64,000 nt of DNA from Platanthera guangdongensis (GCA_039583875.1 CM077162.1:171511220-171575219), one strand, 5' to 3'; positions 1 through 11,513 are shown, counted from the stretch's first letter. Notes: generated from the letters alone by a model not told the origin. Numbers and translations are program-made.

Positions 1-15
1 GTTGCACTTGATCGC

Positions 16-33
16 TGTTTATCTTTCTTGCAG
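16..33 (+). promoter_or_regulatory. Putative 3' splice acceptor before the extra ORF (A)
   Basis: A pyrimidine-rich stretch ends in TTGCAG and is followed 8 bases later by the position of the original start codon, now ATA. The same arrangement precedes the extra ORFs of B and G. Splicing is inferred, not shown. Confidence 0.4.
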
Positions 34-70
34 GTAATCAATAGCGGTTCTAGCGAGCACCCTGGCTGCA

Positions 71-2774
71 ATGAAATTCGATACAGGATTTGATATGGAC
101 TTTGATTCATTTCAACATTCTGGTCCTATATTGCTTTACATTTTGGAACTTCTAGAAGAACTCGGTCTCAAGGATTTTATGACCAGGAGAATCAAACTGC
201 ATGCAACAGAGATTAAGGAATGGGTATATACTTCTTCTACTTTTGAGGACAATATCTTGACATGGAATATCGGGAGCAATGTTGTTTCTTTATCCCTCGC
301 CGTTATTTCTGAAATTTTTGAGTTGGTGAATGGAGAAGAAGATTTGGATATAGATTATGATGAGTATAGTTCGATGCTGAAACTGATGGGGTTTACTGGG
401 AGTAACCCTAACAAGCTGTTAAAGAAACAGCTATCTGCCGCCTACTAGTTCTTGGCAGATATTATGGGAAAAGTGTTGATGGGCAAGCACACCGCACACG
501 ATTACATAACAAGATATCAATTCCTTATCATGTGCGCGGTGGTCAACAAAAGTCACGTTGATTGAGGAAAGATTTTCTTTGGTTTGATAAAGAAGAAGAA
601 CAGTAAGAAAGAGGTATGCTTTGAAAGAATCCTGGGGATTTTCCTTCAAGCAAAAGCTGGTGAATTCTTGGTCTCCCCGACCATATTCATCAATGTCAGC
701 AAGCGCCTCACATGCGCTTTGTTTGACAGATGGGAGAGGACGATCTCCAAGCCATCAAAGGCTTCCTCCTCTTCCATCCCAGCTTTTGAGAGCACAAGGG
801 CCGTGAAGGCCACTCCCCACCCTACAGGAGAGGTAATCCCATCTCAACAACCTCTTCCAGCAATCCATCTTCCATCTTCCACCAGTCTTCAAATTCCTTC
901 AGCTTCCCCCACTCATGTTTCTCCCTCAACTCATGCATCCCATCCTATGTCTCCTCCACCATCACCTCCTCCACCACATCTATCTAACATTCCTCATTTT
1001 GATATATCATCCTTTTCTCCACCTCCACTAGACACCATAATGATAGATGTCATTCCACCTATCTCTCCTCCATCTGTTCCCCTCACTGCATCTACTTCTC
1101 TACCATCATCAACTACCTCTTGATATTTGGACACCCCCACTGTATTTACCATCATAACCTTGCTCACTCCCCTCATCAAATCCCTAATTACAGAGGCCAT
1201 TACACCTCATGTAAATTCTATCAATTCTTTATCTGCCCAAGTGTCTCTTCTTTCTGCTGCCCCCTCTTCATTCAGGGGCCTGGCTCCAGGTTCTCCTGAA
1301 ACCAGGCAGGGGGAGATGCTCTGTGATGAAGCAGCAGCAGATACAGCAGCAGATATAGCAGCAGTTTCAGATGCAGCAGCAGTTCCTCCTACAGCAGTTC
1401 CTCCTACAGCAGGTTCAGTTGCAGAAGCAACAATTTTGACAGAATTTGATTCAGATTTGACTGAATTGATCCATTTCATGGATATTGTCATTGAATTAGA
1501 TGAGTCAGTTCCAGAGCAGATACATACTGTTGGTGATTTCCATTTGAATCCCACAGTTGATTTGTCTGTTTTGCTGAGACATTTTGATTCAATTTATGTA
1601 CAGTTCCGTTCTATTAAGCCATCCCTGGCTATTATTGCTGTCACCCCTCCAATAAGTCCTATAGTTGCTAAGCTACTTAGTGACAGTTTTGCTGTTCCCG
1701 AGCAAGCCATCTCTCCCCCCAGCAGAGATTTCTGCCTCAATTTTTGTTATGGATGATTCCCCAATGACTGATCTGGATGCATTGATTCTGTCAGACATTG
1801 AGGAAGAGAATAAAGCTCTAGAAGAGAGCTCAGTTTTAATCAGCTCTCCAGTTCTAGTTCAACCTGCCAAGCCCCAGATATCTGCAGTTACCCTAAGAGA
1901 AATTGATGCTCTGTATGCCAATCCTCAAGGGTCTAGCTCAGATGACGAAGAGGAAGATGAAGATTCAGATGAAGAAGCCCAGAAGAGAGTCAAGTCAAAG
2001 AAGAGAAAGGCTCCTCCTCCTCCTGCTCCTAAGCCCAATCCAACAGTTGACACTCCCTACTACATCTTGCATAACATCACTCCCTATGAGGGAATGCCTG
2101 CTTGGATGTGGCTGTCAAAGAATCAACAAAAGGAAAGAAAGAAAAGTAGGAGATACTCCTCTTCACCAGTTGCTAGATATAGAAGAGATCCTCCTCCTCC
2201 TCCAGCTGCTGGTACTTCCAGTTCCTCAATTCCAAAGCCTGCTCCTGTACAAACCTACCAAAGGCATCAGAGCAAGTCTTTAGGATGTTACCAGTAGAGG
2301 AAACAATCTTCAGGCAGACAACAACCTCAACACCAACAACCCAAGCAGCATCAGCAAAATATATCTGTAGAACAGAAGACAAAGAGTCCTGAAAGACCTT
2401 ATTCCCCTCATGTTTCTTTTAAGGATCCTGAAACAGCTAATACTGCTAAAATGGCTAGATCCCAGGAGCTGATTGGCCTCTCATTGATTAATAAAGCAAA
2501 AGCTGAGGGAAAGGACATTTTAGGATACTCAACCATGTCAAAATACAGAAAAGAAGAACTTAAAAGGTTTGACAAAGCAAACAAACTCTTCAATGTTGAT
2601 GACTATATGAAGCTCCATCCAGAGGCTGTTGTTCCCAGAGCCTATAGTGAGAAGATGCTTGGTATAGCTGATATGAAAATGACTGTAGCTCAGGCAGCTA
2701 ATCCAAACAGAGAGATCAAATTCTCAAAGCATGGAGCTAGCAGCAGCAGTAGCAAAGAGAAGGACAAAAACTAA
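71..2774 (+). pseudogene. Post-RNase H extra ORF of element A (unknown function, broken)
   Basis: This is the extra ORF at the position of the 'env-like' gene of Sireviruses. Its product is not a recognised enzyme. Visible parts are: an N-terminal globular domain of about 230 residues (MKFDTGFDMDF..., then HDYIT, IKKKNSKKEVCFERILGIFLQ and a WER motif); a long Pro/Ser-rich region; an acidic and Lys-rich segment (about 1930-2010); and a conserved C-terminal domain (ELIGLSLINKAKAEGKD... YMKLHPEAVVPRA). I see no signal peptide or membrane segment, so an envelope role is unsupported. Copy A is dead: the start seen as ATG in B and G is ATA here at about 48-50, stops lie near 446, 563, 1121 and 2295, and a frameshift lies near 1665-1756. 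The next in-frame ATG is at 71. Confidence 0.8.
1306..1317 (+). other. Internal PPT-like purine tract (A)
   Basis: GCAGGGGGAGAT inside the extra ORF copies the core of the true polypurine tract (GGGGGAGAT). It is conserved at the same place in B and G. Multiple PPT-like tracts are a known Sirevirus trait. Confidence 0.4.
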
Positions 2775-2965
2775 TCCAAGAAGAGCAAGATATGATCTAA
2801 GTTTTTCTTTCTTTTCCTATTTTTTTTTGTTTTTACAACTCTCTGGTTATGTTTCTGAACAAAGCTTATATATATCTGCTACATGTGTTATAAATTCTCT
2901 GTCAGATATATGCTTTTTCTGCTTTGTTTTGTTTCAGTCTGTGTCTTCACTTAGTGACCTCACCC

Positions 2966-2979
2966 AAATAGGGGGAGAT
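2966..2979 (+). other. Polypurine tract of element A
   Basis: AAATAGGGGGAGAT lies directly before the LTR start TGTTGGATCC. It would prime plus-strand DNA synthesis. Near-identical tracts abut the 3' LTRs of B, C, G and H. Confidence 0.9.
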
Positions 2980-3146
2980 TGTTGGATCCTTTATTTGGAT
3001 TTGGGCTAGGTTCACTGAGTTAGGATGTCTTTGACCCACCTTGTATAGTCAAGGTCATTGGTTGTGTCCTAGAGTCTAGGGTTTGTCCTTAGGACATCAT
3101 CTTGTAGACCAGCCATCCTCCAGACTGCCAGAGAAACTCAAGACAT

Positions 3147-3346
3147 AGAGATATTTTCAGCTCAAGGAAAAGTGTTCGACGTTCGTCGATCTCAGCTCAA
3201 CGAATCATATTCCTTGCTCGACGAACTCTGATCTACTATTTGACTTAGAGATATTTTCAGCTCAAGGAAAAGTGTTCGACGTTCGTCGATCTCAGCTCAA
3301 CAAACCTCATGCCTTGGTCGACGATTTCTGGTCTATGATTTGAATC
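3147..3346 (+). repeat. 100-bp tandem duplication in U3 of A
   Basis: The segment from AGAGATATTTTCAGCTCAAG recurs exactly 100 bp later (3147 and 3247), each copy carrying TTCGACGTTCGTCGATCTCAG. The second copy has diverged slightly. Confidence 0.85.
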
Positions 3347-3600
3347 CTTCTCAGCCAGAGACTTCTCAGATTCTAAGACCGCAATCATTCTTCATTCGAC
3401 GAATTTGGATCTCTGATCGACGAATGATAATTGTCAGTTCGACGAAGTTTGAAGCAGAATTGATAAGTTTCCCTCGAAGACTAATTGCTATTGTCTGGTC
3501 GACGAACTCACCAGCTCAGCTCAACGAACTCATCAGCTCAGCTTGACGAACTGTGAACTCAGCTCGACGATTTGTGTTCTTCGTTCGACGATTCCAGACT
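3175..3600 (+). repeat. TCGTCGA/TCGACGA word array in U3 of A
   Basis: Many copies of the core TCGTCGA or its complement TCGACGA sit at irregular 15-40 bp spacing with variable linkers such as GCTCAG. Decayed copies mostly show CpG changed to TpG or CpA. Its position 5' in the LTR suggests a promoter or enhancer array. Confidence 0.8.
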
Positions 3601-4374
3601 AGGTCTTCTCCAGTTTTTCGTCCCTTTTCTTGGCGATGATTCCTGCGTAATTAATGCTCAATATTCGCGGAATGTTACCGTTAGAACGAGCATTAATCAA
3701 GGATTATTGCATGATGTTTTCCATGGGACAGTTAGGGAATTCATTCATTATCGCTTCCTTCCCAGGCCGACTGCATTTACTGCTAAAGATTAAAATTTCG
3801 AGTGTGTTGTTCTTCAGTCAGAGTTTTTCAGAAAAGAACAGATCAAGAAATCGTGCTGATATAGAGATCACATTCAAGAAATCTTACAGAAATCAAAAAG
3901 TGACACACTACAATCAGCCTCAGCCAGAGAACATCATCATCATCAAGAAGAAGAAGAACAATCAATCTCTATCAAGAGTCTTCTTCCTTCAACCCTACAG
4001 GACAACTTCAGAAGGAAAACAATATCTCTATCTGTCAAAGAAGTTTCTGAAGCAATCTCTGGTCAAGGCAATCAAGTCTTTGAAGACCTGTCACCCTAAA
4101 GCAGATCTCCAGATTTCCTGATCCATTCAAGATCTCAGGGGGAGCAATCTGCTGAAATCGATCTACTAGTCTTCTCAATTGTTATTGAGAAAGATAAGAC
4201 ACCATCACCTTTTTCATCTTCTGTACAGGGTTTTAAGTCCCTTCAAAATTATTCCTGGTTGCAAGTCTCCTACCAAAAGACTTGAGGTTTTTGTTTTTGA
4301 GCACCTGAACAAAATCACATTGGTGTCAGGCACCTGATCAAAAACCTGAGTGGATTCCTACCAGGGTGGTAGAA

Positions 4375-4426
4375 GTGTGGATGTACCCAGGTTGGGGAAC
4401 CACTATAATTTCTTGTGTCGTCTGGT
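4375..4426 (+). promoter_or_regulatory. Conserved R/U5 block of A
   Basis: GTGGATGTACCCAGG then GGGGAACCACTATAA recurs in the LTRs of every Copia family here, including E at 51400-51446 and, on the other strand, B, C, G, D and H. The ends GTGG and CCAC can pair around an inner GGTT/AACC stem. Its role is unknown; conservation between families suggests an RNA function. Confidence 0.55.
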
Positions 4427-4900
4427 TGCCCTTTTTCTTTTGTTTTTGGCTGTGTTCTGTGATTTGCTAGGTTGCTGTTTTTATTACTTTGTGTGTTAAC
4501 CTGTTCACCTAGGATTACAACAAAAGCTGTAAAGTTTTTTTTAAGAGACCACAATACTCTATTCAACCCCCCTCTAGAGTATCTCAGATCTAACCTTCAC
4601 TTTCATTCTGTGCTGGTCCCTCTCCACGCTCCCGCACCAAAAGTGTTGAAGCCAAAATTGACCTCTGTGGAGTTCGGGGTCCCAAAAGAGGGGTGACCTC
4701 ACACCTACTACACTCGGGGGAACGTCACAGACCAAAGAGTTGGGAAACTAGGAACAGAACCTCGGCTCTAACGTGGAGGTCCCACCTTGCACCTGGAACA
4801 TCTTGGAGATCTCCCTCTTCCTAGCCAATGCAGAGCTAGGGTGCCTTGAAGGATGAAGAGATAGTGCAGAAGTGATCCTCTCCAAGGCACCCCTAAGAGT

Positions 4901-4910
4901 CTATTTATAG
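4901..4910 (-). promoter_or_regulatory. TATA-like box next to the minisatellite
   Basis: CTATAAATAG on the minus strand lies about 130 bp downstream, in that direction, of the minisatellite. It resembles the U3 repeat plus TATA layout of the LTRs elsewhere in the window. Confidence 0.4.
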
Positions 4911-5039
4911 TTTTCTGGGAATGGCCTACAAATAACCAACCTCCACTACTATGAAAATTACCAAAATGCCACCGAAATGTCCTGCCAATAGTCAAATCCC
5001 ACTATTCTAAGCGGCTAATTGCAGTCCACTAGGGGTAGT

Positions 5040-5620
5040 CCCTCAAACCGGGTGGCCTGGCGGTTAGACGGGAAGCGGGGGGCGGCCTGGGCGGACAGGC
5101 GGCCTATGAGTGACGACTTGGCGGCCTTCTCGGCCACTAGGCGTGCTGAAGCTGGGCAAGCTGCGGCCTGGCGAGACAGTGGCCTGAGCGAGGCGGGATG
5201 CGGCCTGGCGAGACGGCGGCCTGGGCGAGGCGGCGGTCTGGGCGACGCAGCTGCCTGGCGAGACGGGGCAAGACAAGCTGCAGCCTGGAGATACGTCGGC
5301 CTGGGCGAGGCAGCGGCCTGGGGGAGATGGGGCAAGGCAAGCTGCGGCCTGGCGAGATGGCGGCCTGGGCGAGGCGACGTCCTAGGCGTGGCGGCAGCCT
5401 GGGTGAGGCGGGCTGCGACCTGGCAAGACGGCGGCTCGGGCGAGGCGGCAGTCTGGGTGAGGCTGCGGCCTGGGCGAGGTGGCGGCCTAGCAAGATGGGG
5501 CAAGGTGAGCTGCGGCCTGCTTGCGAGCTAGGCGGCCTGCTTGCGAGCTGGGCGGCCTACTTGCAAGCTGGGCGGCCTGCTTGCGGGCTGGAGCCTGGGC
5601 GACTCTCAGAGGGGCCGGGG
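5040..5620. repeat. GC-rich minisatellite (GGCCTGGGCGAGGCGGC-type)
   Basis: Imperfect tandem units are built from GCGGCCTGG and CGAGGCGGC or CGAGACGGC blocks. A tail at about 5515-5590 is made of a regular unit of about 20 bp, GGGCGGCCTGCTTGCGAGCT. Long open frames on both strands here are a by-product of the repeat, not genes. Confidence 0.85.
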
Positions 5621-6943
5621 GGGGGGAGTTAGCAAATATTTCCTCCTACTAGTATGTTATGCAGGTCCACCTAAAATTTGCCTCGAGGAGTGCAAAACTT
5701 CCAAAAAGCTTAAAAACGTGCGTCAAGTCCTACGCCTTGTTTGGGGCCCACTCTTCGCGAATATAGGCATTGTACACTGACCAAATTATAACGACCCCAC
5801 CCCTCACCCGGGGTGGCGGTGCTCTTTCCCTGCTGACATTAGTATAATCATATATTGGTAATCAAAACATGTAACTTAAGCACCATTCACCACAGATGTT
5901 GGCGCAAACGCCCAACGCCCCATGCTCTCATGGCACATTCTCGGTGCATAAGACCACAAGGGTCGCACCACTGTTCTCTGTGACGGTCAACAATATTTGA
6001 GCTTTGAGCCTCACAAGGGCCAAGGCCAGAGACAACGGCCCAGTGCTACAACAAGTCATGTGCTTTACACATTGACCACTCCAAGTCGACCGGCATAGGG
6101 GAGGGTACATTTCATCCATATCTCGTGCTCAAATCATCCGGCTCGCAGGCCGGACGTGGGTCAGCATCCCCTTTCCTTTTTCCATATGATCCATAACTCT
6201 GTAAGGATCCTAGGCTAACACTCATGGCTACCAAAGCTGAGCAACTTAAGCTCACGCTCTACACATCTGGAACCCAGGTCTTCTATGGACAGGCCATCAT
6301 GACCCCCAGGTCTCATAAGACATGCCTCACAAAATAACACAACGCTCACTAGGAGCTACCGCCAGTAGTAGCACTACCACCGCGCGGTAGGGGGATAAAC
6401 TATCGATTCTTCTCCCCAAATCGGGTGTTTTCCTAGAGTCTGCATCCAGTACTCTCAACGCAGCTATCTGCACACCCCGCGACTCCGAAATCTACATGAT
6501 AACCACAGAGTCTTCTCCAACATACAAAACATACAAACATCACCAATCCAAACCAACCTGTCTGGATGGGCTTCACACAGCATGCCTACTCCGTACTTCG
6601 ATTCCAGATGTAAATGCAAAACTAATGGGGATACACGAATCCACTAGCCGGGAGAACCACTTCCACGTGTTCGTGGAGTGTCCGCCCTCTAATTCTAAAA
6701 ATAAGGACTTCACATGTCCAAGGAAGAGGATCGTTACCCTAGAAGTCCGCTTCATCCCCATAGGAGAAATTCTAGACGGATGAACACGTTCGTTGTTGCT
6801 TTGCCTCCGTAGATTCGAACTTGCTTCACGAATCTGAGTTCTGAATCTCAAATGACGGCGAGATCTCCTTTCCTGCACTGCTCCTCCTCCTCCAAAAGAT
6901 CCGACCAAGTTCTCAACTCCAAAGGAAAATGAAGTGAAACGAC

Positions 6944-6948
6944 CGAAC
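6944..6948. other. Left target-site duplication of element C (CGAAC)
   Basis: CGAAC immediately precedes the TGAAAG end of the C 3' LTR. Its partner should follow the end of the C 5' LTR, which is not in the window. Confidence 0.5.
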
Positions 6949-7924
6949 TGAAAGAATTGGTTTCAAGATAACCTAAACACCTAGAGGGGGGGGGGGTGAA
7001 TAGGTACAATTCTTTTTACTCTAAGGCAGAATATTAATTCAGTTAATCAATTAGAATCAAATAGTTCTACAGCTACCACATCACAGAAATCAAAGAATCA
7101 CACACAATCACAGATGGCACACAGATTTATAGTGGTTCCCCAAATGATGGGTACATCCAATTTCCCGCTTTGCCTATCTAGCAGTGTGCTAGATTCGGCC
7201 TAACTTCTTCCTTCCTTCTCAGATCTACAGATCTTACAGCTCAGAACCCAGTCAAGGTTCCTACAACTCAGAGTGAGTCCACACTCCTACAACTCAGGCA
7301 ATTAAGCCCTACCTCAGCCTTCACCCAGGCCTATAACTCAGAGAATCAAATCTCCTACCTCAGGCACACAACCCTACCTCAGCCTTCCCAAGGCCTACAA
7401 CTCAGAGATGTAAATCTCCTACCTCAGGCACTCAGTACTACCTCAGCCTTTATAAATTAGGCTTACAACTCAGATCAATAATGATCTTACAGAAAAATGA
7501 TAAAAATAAGTTTTATTTTCCACCCAAGTTGAGAGAGAATGGGTAGAAAGATTTCTTGATCAGTTCTTGAAGAATCTGATTACACAGAAATCAACCTGTC
7601 TTTGGCTTTCTTCAAAGCTTCTTGAATCTGAACACAATAAGGTTTAATTTCTTGAAGATGATCTGCAATCAGCTTCCTTCTTAAAATCCAGAAATTAATC
7701 TGAATTCTTCTTTGCATATTAGTTCAGGATCTGCTCTTAAGAGACTAGTTGATGATAGTCTTTTTCTTCACTTTAATTATTGGAGCTCTCTCTCTATAAA
7801 TTCTTCACTTAGATCCACTTGAAATCTCTGACTGGATTTCCTTGTGTATGTTGGATCTTTTGTTATAATTGTGTTTCGTATATTTCTTCTTTTTTCTCTA
7901 CTTGTTCAGCTGATAGAATCTGTC

Positions 7925-7932
7925 TTTATATA
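7925..7932 (-). promoter_or_regulatory. TATA box of the C LTR
   Basis: TATATAAA on the minus strand lies about 150 bp downstream of the word array; the same box is at 29840-29847 in the 5' LTR. Confidence 0.7.
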
Positions 7933-8084
7933 GACTTCATCCAAGGTTACCGGCTGATCCGGTTGCTAACCAACTTCTAACAGATCTGACAGTTACAGTA
8001 GACTTGTTGGTTATGGCAGCTGTCAAGTTTTCCAGTCACTTCTTGAAACTGTCTCTGTCAGTAAAATGTTGAGTCTGAACTTCA

Positions 8085-8510
8085 CATGTGTCGATACAAG
8101 TAGACTAAGTGTCGACACAATCCTTGGTGGTGTCGACACAGCTCTCATGGTGTCGACACTGCTTCTTGACATAGCTTCTGTAAGAATGTGTCGACACAAG
8201 TCCTATTTGTCGACACAGTCACTTCTTGTCTTGACACAATTAACTTAGAAGAAATTCTGGTGTGTGTGTCGACACAAGTCCTGTGTGTCAACACAGTTGA
8301 TGTCGACTGAACTTTCTATGTGTCAACACAAGTCCTGTGTGTCGACACAGTTGATGTCAACTGAGCTTTCTGTGTGTCGACACAAGTCCTGTATGTCGAC
8401 ACAATTGATGTTGACTGAGCTTTTTGTGTGTCGACACAGCTTTTCTAAGTGTCGATACAAGTCTTCACAAGTGTCGACACAGCTTCTTCTGGTGTCGACT
8501 CATGGACTTA
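8085..8510. repeat. GTGTCGACAC palindrome array in U3 of C
   Basis: The 10-bp perfect palindrome GTGTCGACAC and near copies recur at 20-40 bp intervals, upstream of the TATA box. Decayed forms (GTGTCAACAC, GTGTCGATAC) are mainly transitions. Confidence 0.88.
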
Positions 8511-8639
8511 GAAACTATTCTTGCATATTCTTAACCTGCACATATAAACTCAAAACAACATCAAATACACCTTGATGAATATCATTGAGCTATGTTAGGC
8601 TTCTCCAAATCTGGTACACATTTTCCAATGTACCCAACA

Positions 8640-8656
8640 ATCTCCCCCTATTGGGA
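8640..8656 (-). other. Polypurine tract of element C
   Basis: Minus strand: CCAATAGGGGGAGAT directly before the LTR start TGTTGGGTA. Confidence 0.88.
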
Positions 8657-8901
8657 GAAGTCATAACCCTTAGTCAATGATATACACCATTTATAATAAA
8701 CACATTATGATGTATATAAACATTACATGACAGGGTAATATATAAACAAAATATGTATAATATGTCATTACAGAATGATGCAAACACAGTGAGCATGAAT
8801 CATTGTTTTGTTTAAACTATCAAAAGTTTTTCAACAATCAGTTTACATAGATTTTTATAACAACTAAAGATTACATTGTTGTAAAATCTAGTTAATCTAT
8901 A

Positions 8902-11513
8902 CTAAGGCTGATCTGGCTCCTTGATGACTATGCCTTTTCCTGGTTTGACCTGAGCCTGCATAGTAGGTTCAGCATCATCAACAGGATTCTTCCCTTTCAG
9001 ATCTTTCCTTTTTTGTTCTTCAGCCCTTATCTTTTGCCTTTCAAAATAATGAAAAAGCTTTGAGAAGTACTTGATAGGCTCCAGAGCATTAGCAGGTAAT
9101 TTCCCAGCTTTTGCTTTCCTTCTATATTGAAGAGTGGCTTCCTTCCTGGCTTCATACTTGTTCCATTCTTGCTCAGTGTACCATTTACCCCTTTCAGGGG
9201 TCTTGTCCTTCACAGCTTTCCAGGCAGTCAATATAATGTTCCTGGAAGTTGGACTCCATTGCTCAAAATCAGGCTTCAACTCTACATGTTCTCTAAACCT
9301 TTTCTTTGAGAGCTAAGCTTCTTGCTCTTTATGCAAAGCTGCCTCTGACATTTCTACTTTCTCAATGATAACATTCTTAGTAGACTCTGGAGGGCTATAC
9401 ATCTGATCAACCAGGTGTTGAATTTCTTCAAAGTTAGAAGGGGGATATATGATTTGAGCTACTTCCTACTGACCCCCTTCAATGTCTGCAGCTTGAATTC
9501 CTGACTCAGATGTGTTGTCATCATCACATAGGGGTGGATATCCCAGAGTTGCTCTAACAACATTTGTTATCCATTTGGTATGCTCTGAGCTAGCATTGAC
9601 TATCAACCTCTCCCACTTTATGACTTCTCTTTCAATATGATCCCTGAGATCATTCTTTTGGAACCTAATTTGAGTACCCAGATAATTTGTTCCCTCTGTA
9701 TAATAGCCTTTAAACCTTTGAAGCTGAGCAGAGATAATCTTCTGAGAGGCTTGACGTGCAGATTGAAAATTGGCTAAATCCTCTTGAAGTTTCTTATCAA
9801 ACTCTGATTTGTCTTTAGCCCTTGCCTTAGTCAGTGCAGTTGCAGTATTCTTTAATTCTGTAACAATCACATTATGTGATTCAGTAAGATTATCATTCAT
9901 CCTCAGTTGATTTTCTAGGACATAGCCTTGCTTAACTACTAGATCAGCAACTTGAGTCTTTATTCCTTCTTATTGTTTTGCTAGAAAAACCACAACATTA
10001 CCTCCTTTGTGGAAGCAATCTGTCATCTCCTTTTTATTCTGATTTACCTCAAATATAATTGATTTTATATCTTGAGCCAAGAAAAATTGCAAATCTTTAT
10101 GACTCTTATCCATATACTTCTCCATGGCTATTCTTTGTTCATCTAATTTTACCTGTAAAGATACCAGTAAGGAGATATAATCATGTGCAGGAACTGGTTG
10201 TGGAGCAGTTTGCAATGCCCTTTTATAGCTTTGGCTTCTTCTTCTGAAAACCATCAGCTTTCTCTTCTTTGCTTAAGTTTCTGCTTCATCTTCAGAAGTT
10301 GAGGTACTTTCTATATTAACTCTTTCCTGAGGACTTGGAGGTAATTCCTTTTTAGTCATAGTTGGCTCTCCCTCAAGTCCAACTTGCTCCCCCTCAGTCC
10401 TGACTTGCTCCCCCTCAGTTCTGACTTGCTCCGCCTCAGTTCTTGCTTGATCTATATCAGGGAACAACTCTTCAAGGGTAAAATCTTGTTGAGTTTGGAC
10501 TGGAGGCACTCTTAACTCTGGAGCATCAGCAGCTGTAGATGTATCCTCCATGATAACATCATGTGCAAGATTGTTGAGTTGAGTGGTCTGGTCAACATCA
10601 ATCAAGGGCACAGTTAGTGTTTCATCCTTATTATTGAAAATTGTTTGATTAACTTCTTGGATTACCTCAAGAATAGTTTGAGTAGCCATTTCACTTTCTA
10701 AGTGTGTTGGCTCTTCCTCAAGATGAGGCTCCCCCTGCATCTGATCATCATGTCTAATATCTTGAGCAGGTGATTTCTCAGTATTATCTGGCCTCTCTTC
10801 ATCAACCATGTCTTTTATCAGCACTCTATCCCATCTAGAGATTATCCTTAGATCCATTCTCCTCATGTGATTGACCTTGGATCCAGCAGCCTGTTGCATC
10901 ACTTCTGGAATTGCTTCAACCAAGTATAAACTTAATATCCTTCCCAGATTAGGTTTCTTGATGCTTTCTCCAATCTTTTCATATATGACTGCAGACTAAT
11001 TGGTGTTGATTTTGTAGATGATCCTACTCATGAGGCAGAACATGTAGGCTGAGACCCTATCATGTCCACCTGGTTTGCATAAGATGACTTTGCCAACTAC
11101 TTCAGAAAGGAATTTTCCTTGAACATTCATTCCTTTTCTATTCATGGATGATCCAATTTTCATGGTGGAATCTAATCCACACCACTGCAGTGCTTCCCTG
11201 GTCTTGGAAGATATAACTTCTTCGTCTTCTTGAGTTTTTGGCGGATGAAGAGTTTTTCATATGCTTTTCATGGTGAGTTTGACTTTATTACCTTGGACTG
11301 AAGACCTAATTTTTAGTCCAGTTGAATCCTGAGTGGCAGCTTCATAGAACACAAGGATTTCCTTCTTTCATATCTAGGTTCTGATGTTAAATACTCCAAG
11401 CCATTTTCTGCAATTAGGGCTATCACAACTTTAATCGCTGGTTCAGCATCGTCAAAGGCATTCCGTACCAGTTCATATCCCTCGTTCACGTTTTCATCAA
11501 GTTTTGGCGCCAT
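8902..11513 (-). pseudogene. Post-RNase H extra ORF of element C (unknown function, broken)
   Basis: It starts at MAPKLDENVNEGYELVR and ends at ...VIKEPDQP. The N-terminal domain holds KFLSEVVGKVI, GGHDR, NLGRILSLYL and SRWDRV blocks matching the same blocks in the extra ORF of A/B/G. After it come an acidic, Glu/Gln-rich segment, a KKRK-type basic patch, a long helical and probably coiled-coil segment (KLDEQRIAMEKYMDK... FEVNQNKKEMTDCFHKGG), and a domain with WSPTSRNIILTAW and QYRRKAK. No hydrophobic signal or anchor is seen. Breaks: a frameshift near 11313, stops near 10998 and 10273, and further frame changes near 9970, 9466 and 9310. Homologue H is longer and less eroded. Function is unknown. 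Confidence 0.8.
10381..10443 (-). repeat. 21-bp x3 coding repeat in the C extra ORF
   Basis: Three 21-bp units encode repeats of the type EQVRTEG. Each unit contains GAGGGGGAGC or GAGGCGGAGC, close to the polypurine-tract core, so the repeat multiplies a PPT-like motif. Confidence 0.75.

Larger units (their letters stand above)
1..4605 (+). mobile_element. Element A, 3' part of a Sirevirus-like Ty1/copia retrotransposon
   Basis: Only the post-RNase H ORF, polypurine tract and 3' LTR lie in the window; gag and pol would be to the left. The extra ORF matches those of elements B and G along its length, and the LTR has the same ends (TGTTGGATCC...CTTTCA). The right edge is at 4605, and the next 5 bases, TTCTG, would be the target-site duplication, which cannot be confirmed without the left end. 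The element is old: four stops, a frameshift and a lost start codon in its ORF. Confidence 0.85.
2980..4605 (+). repeat. 3' LTR of element A (1626 bp)
   Basis: It starts TGTTGGATCC after the polypurine tract and ends CTTTCA. It aligns by eye with the LTRs of B, G and D. The U3 part holds an array of TTCGTCGA/TCGACGAA words. R/U5 holds the conserved GGATGTACCC...GGGGAACCACTATAA block and a C-tract followed by TCTAGAG near the end. I see no convincing TATA box. Confidence 0.88.
4606..6948. other. Unresolved repeat-derived DNA between elements A and C
   Basis: No believable gene is present. The stretch is richer in GC than its surroundings. It contains a minisatellite (5040-5620), a minus-strand TATA-like box (4901-4910) and a segment near 5795-5830 (CACCCGGGGTGGCGGTG) of a kind common in Ty3/gypsy LTRs. 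A minus-strand Gypsy LTR or 3' end, invaded by A and C, is the best guess but is not proven. 5830-6948 has no recognised feature. Confidence 0.35.
6949..8639 (-). repeat. 3' LTR of element C (1691 bp)
   Basis: On the minus strand it begins TGTTGGGTAC and ends TTCTTTCA. It matches the 5' LTR at 28861-30118. U3 carries the GTGTCGACAC array and a TATATAAA box. A G-tract near the low-coordinate end (CCTAGAGGGGG...) is the conserved U5 C-tract. Confidence 0.92.

Noticed and set aside
71..2774. Calling the extra ORFs envelope genes
   Set aside because: Position fits, but no signal peptide, membrane helix or fusion-like segment is visible in A, B, C, G or H.
5015..5632. Long overlapping open frames on both strands (up to 170 codons)
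   Set aside because: They are translations of the GC-rich minisatellite, with repetitive Ala/Arg/Gly/Pro content and no conserved domain.
5830..6948. A host gene left of element C
   Set aside because: No frame longer than about 110 codons, no domain and no splice-supported exon structure could be seen.
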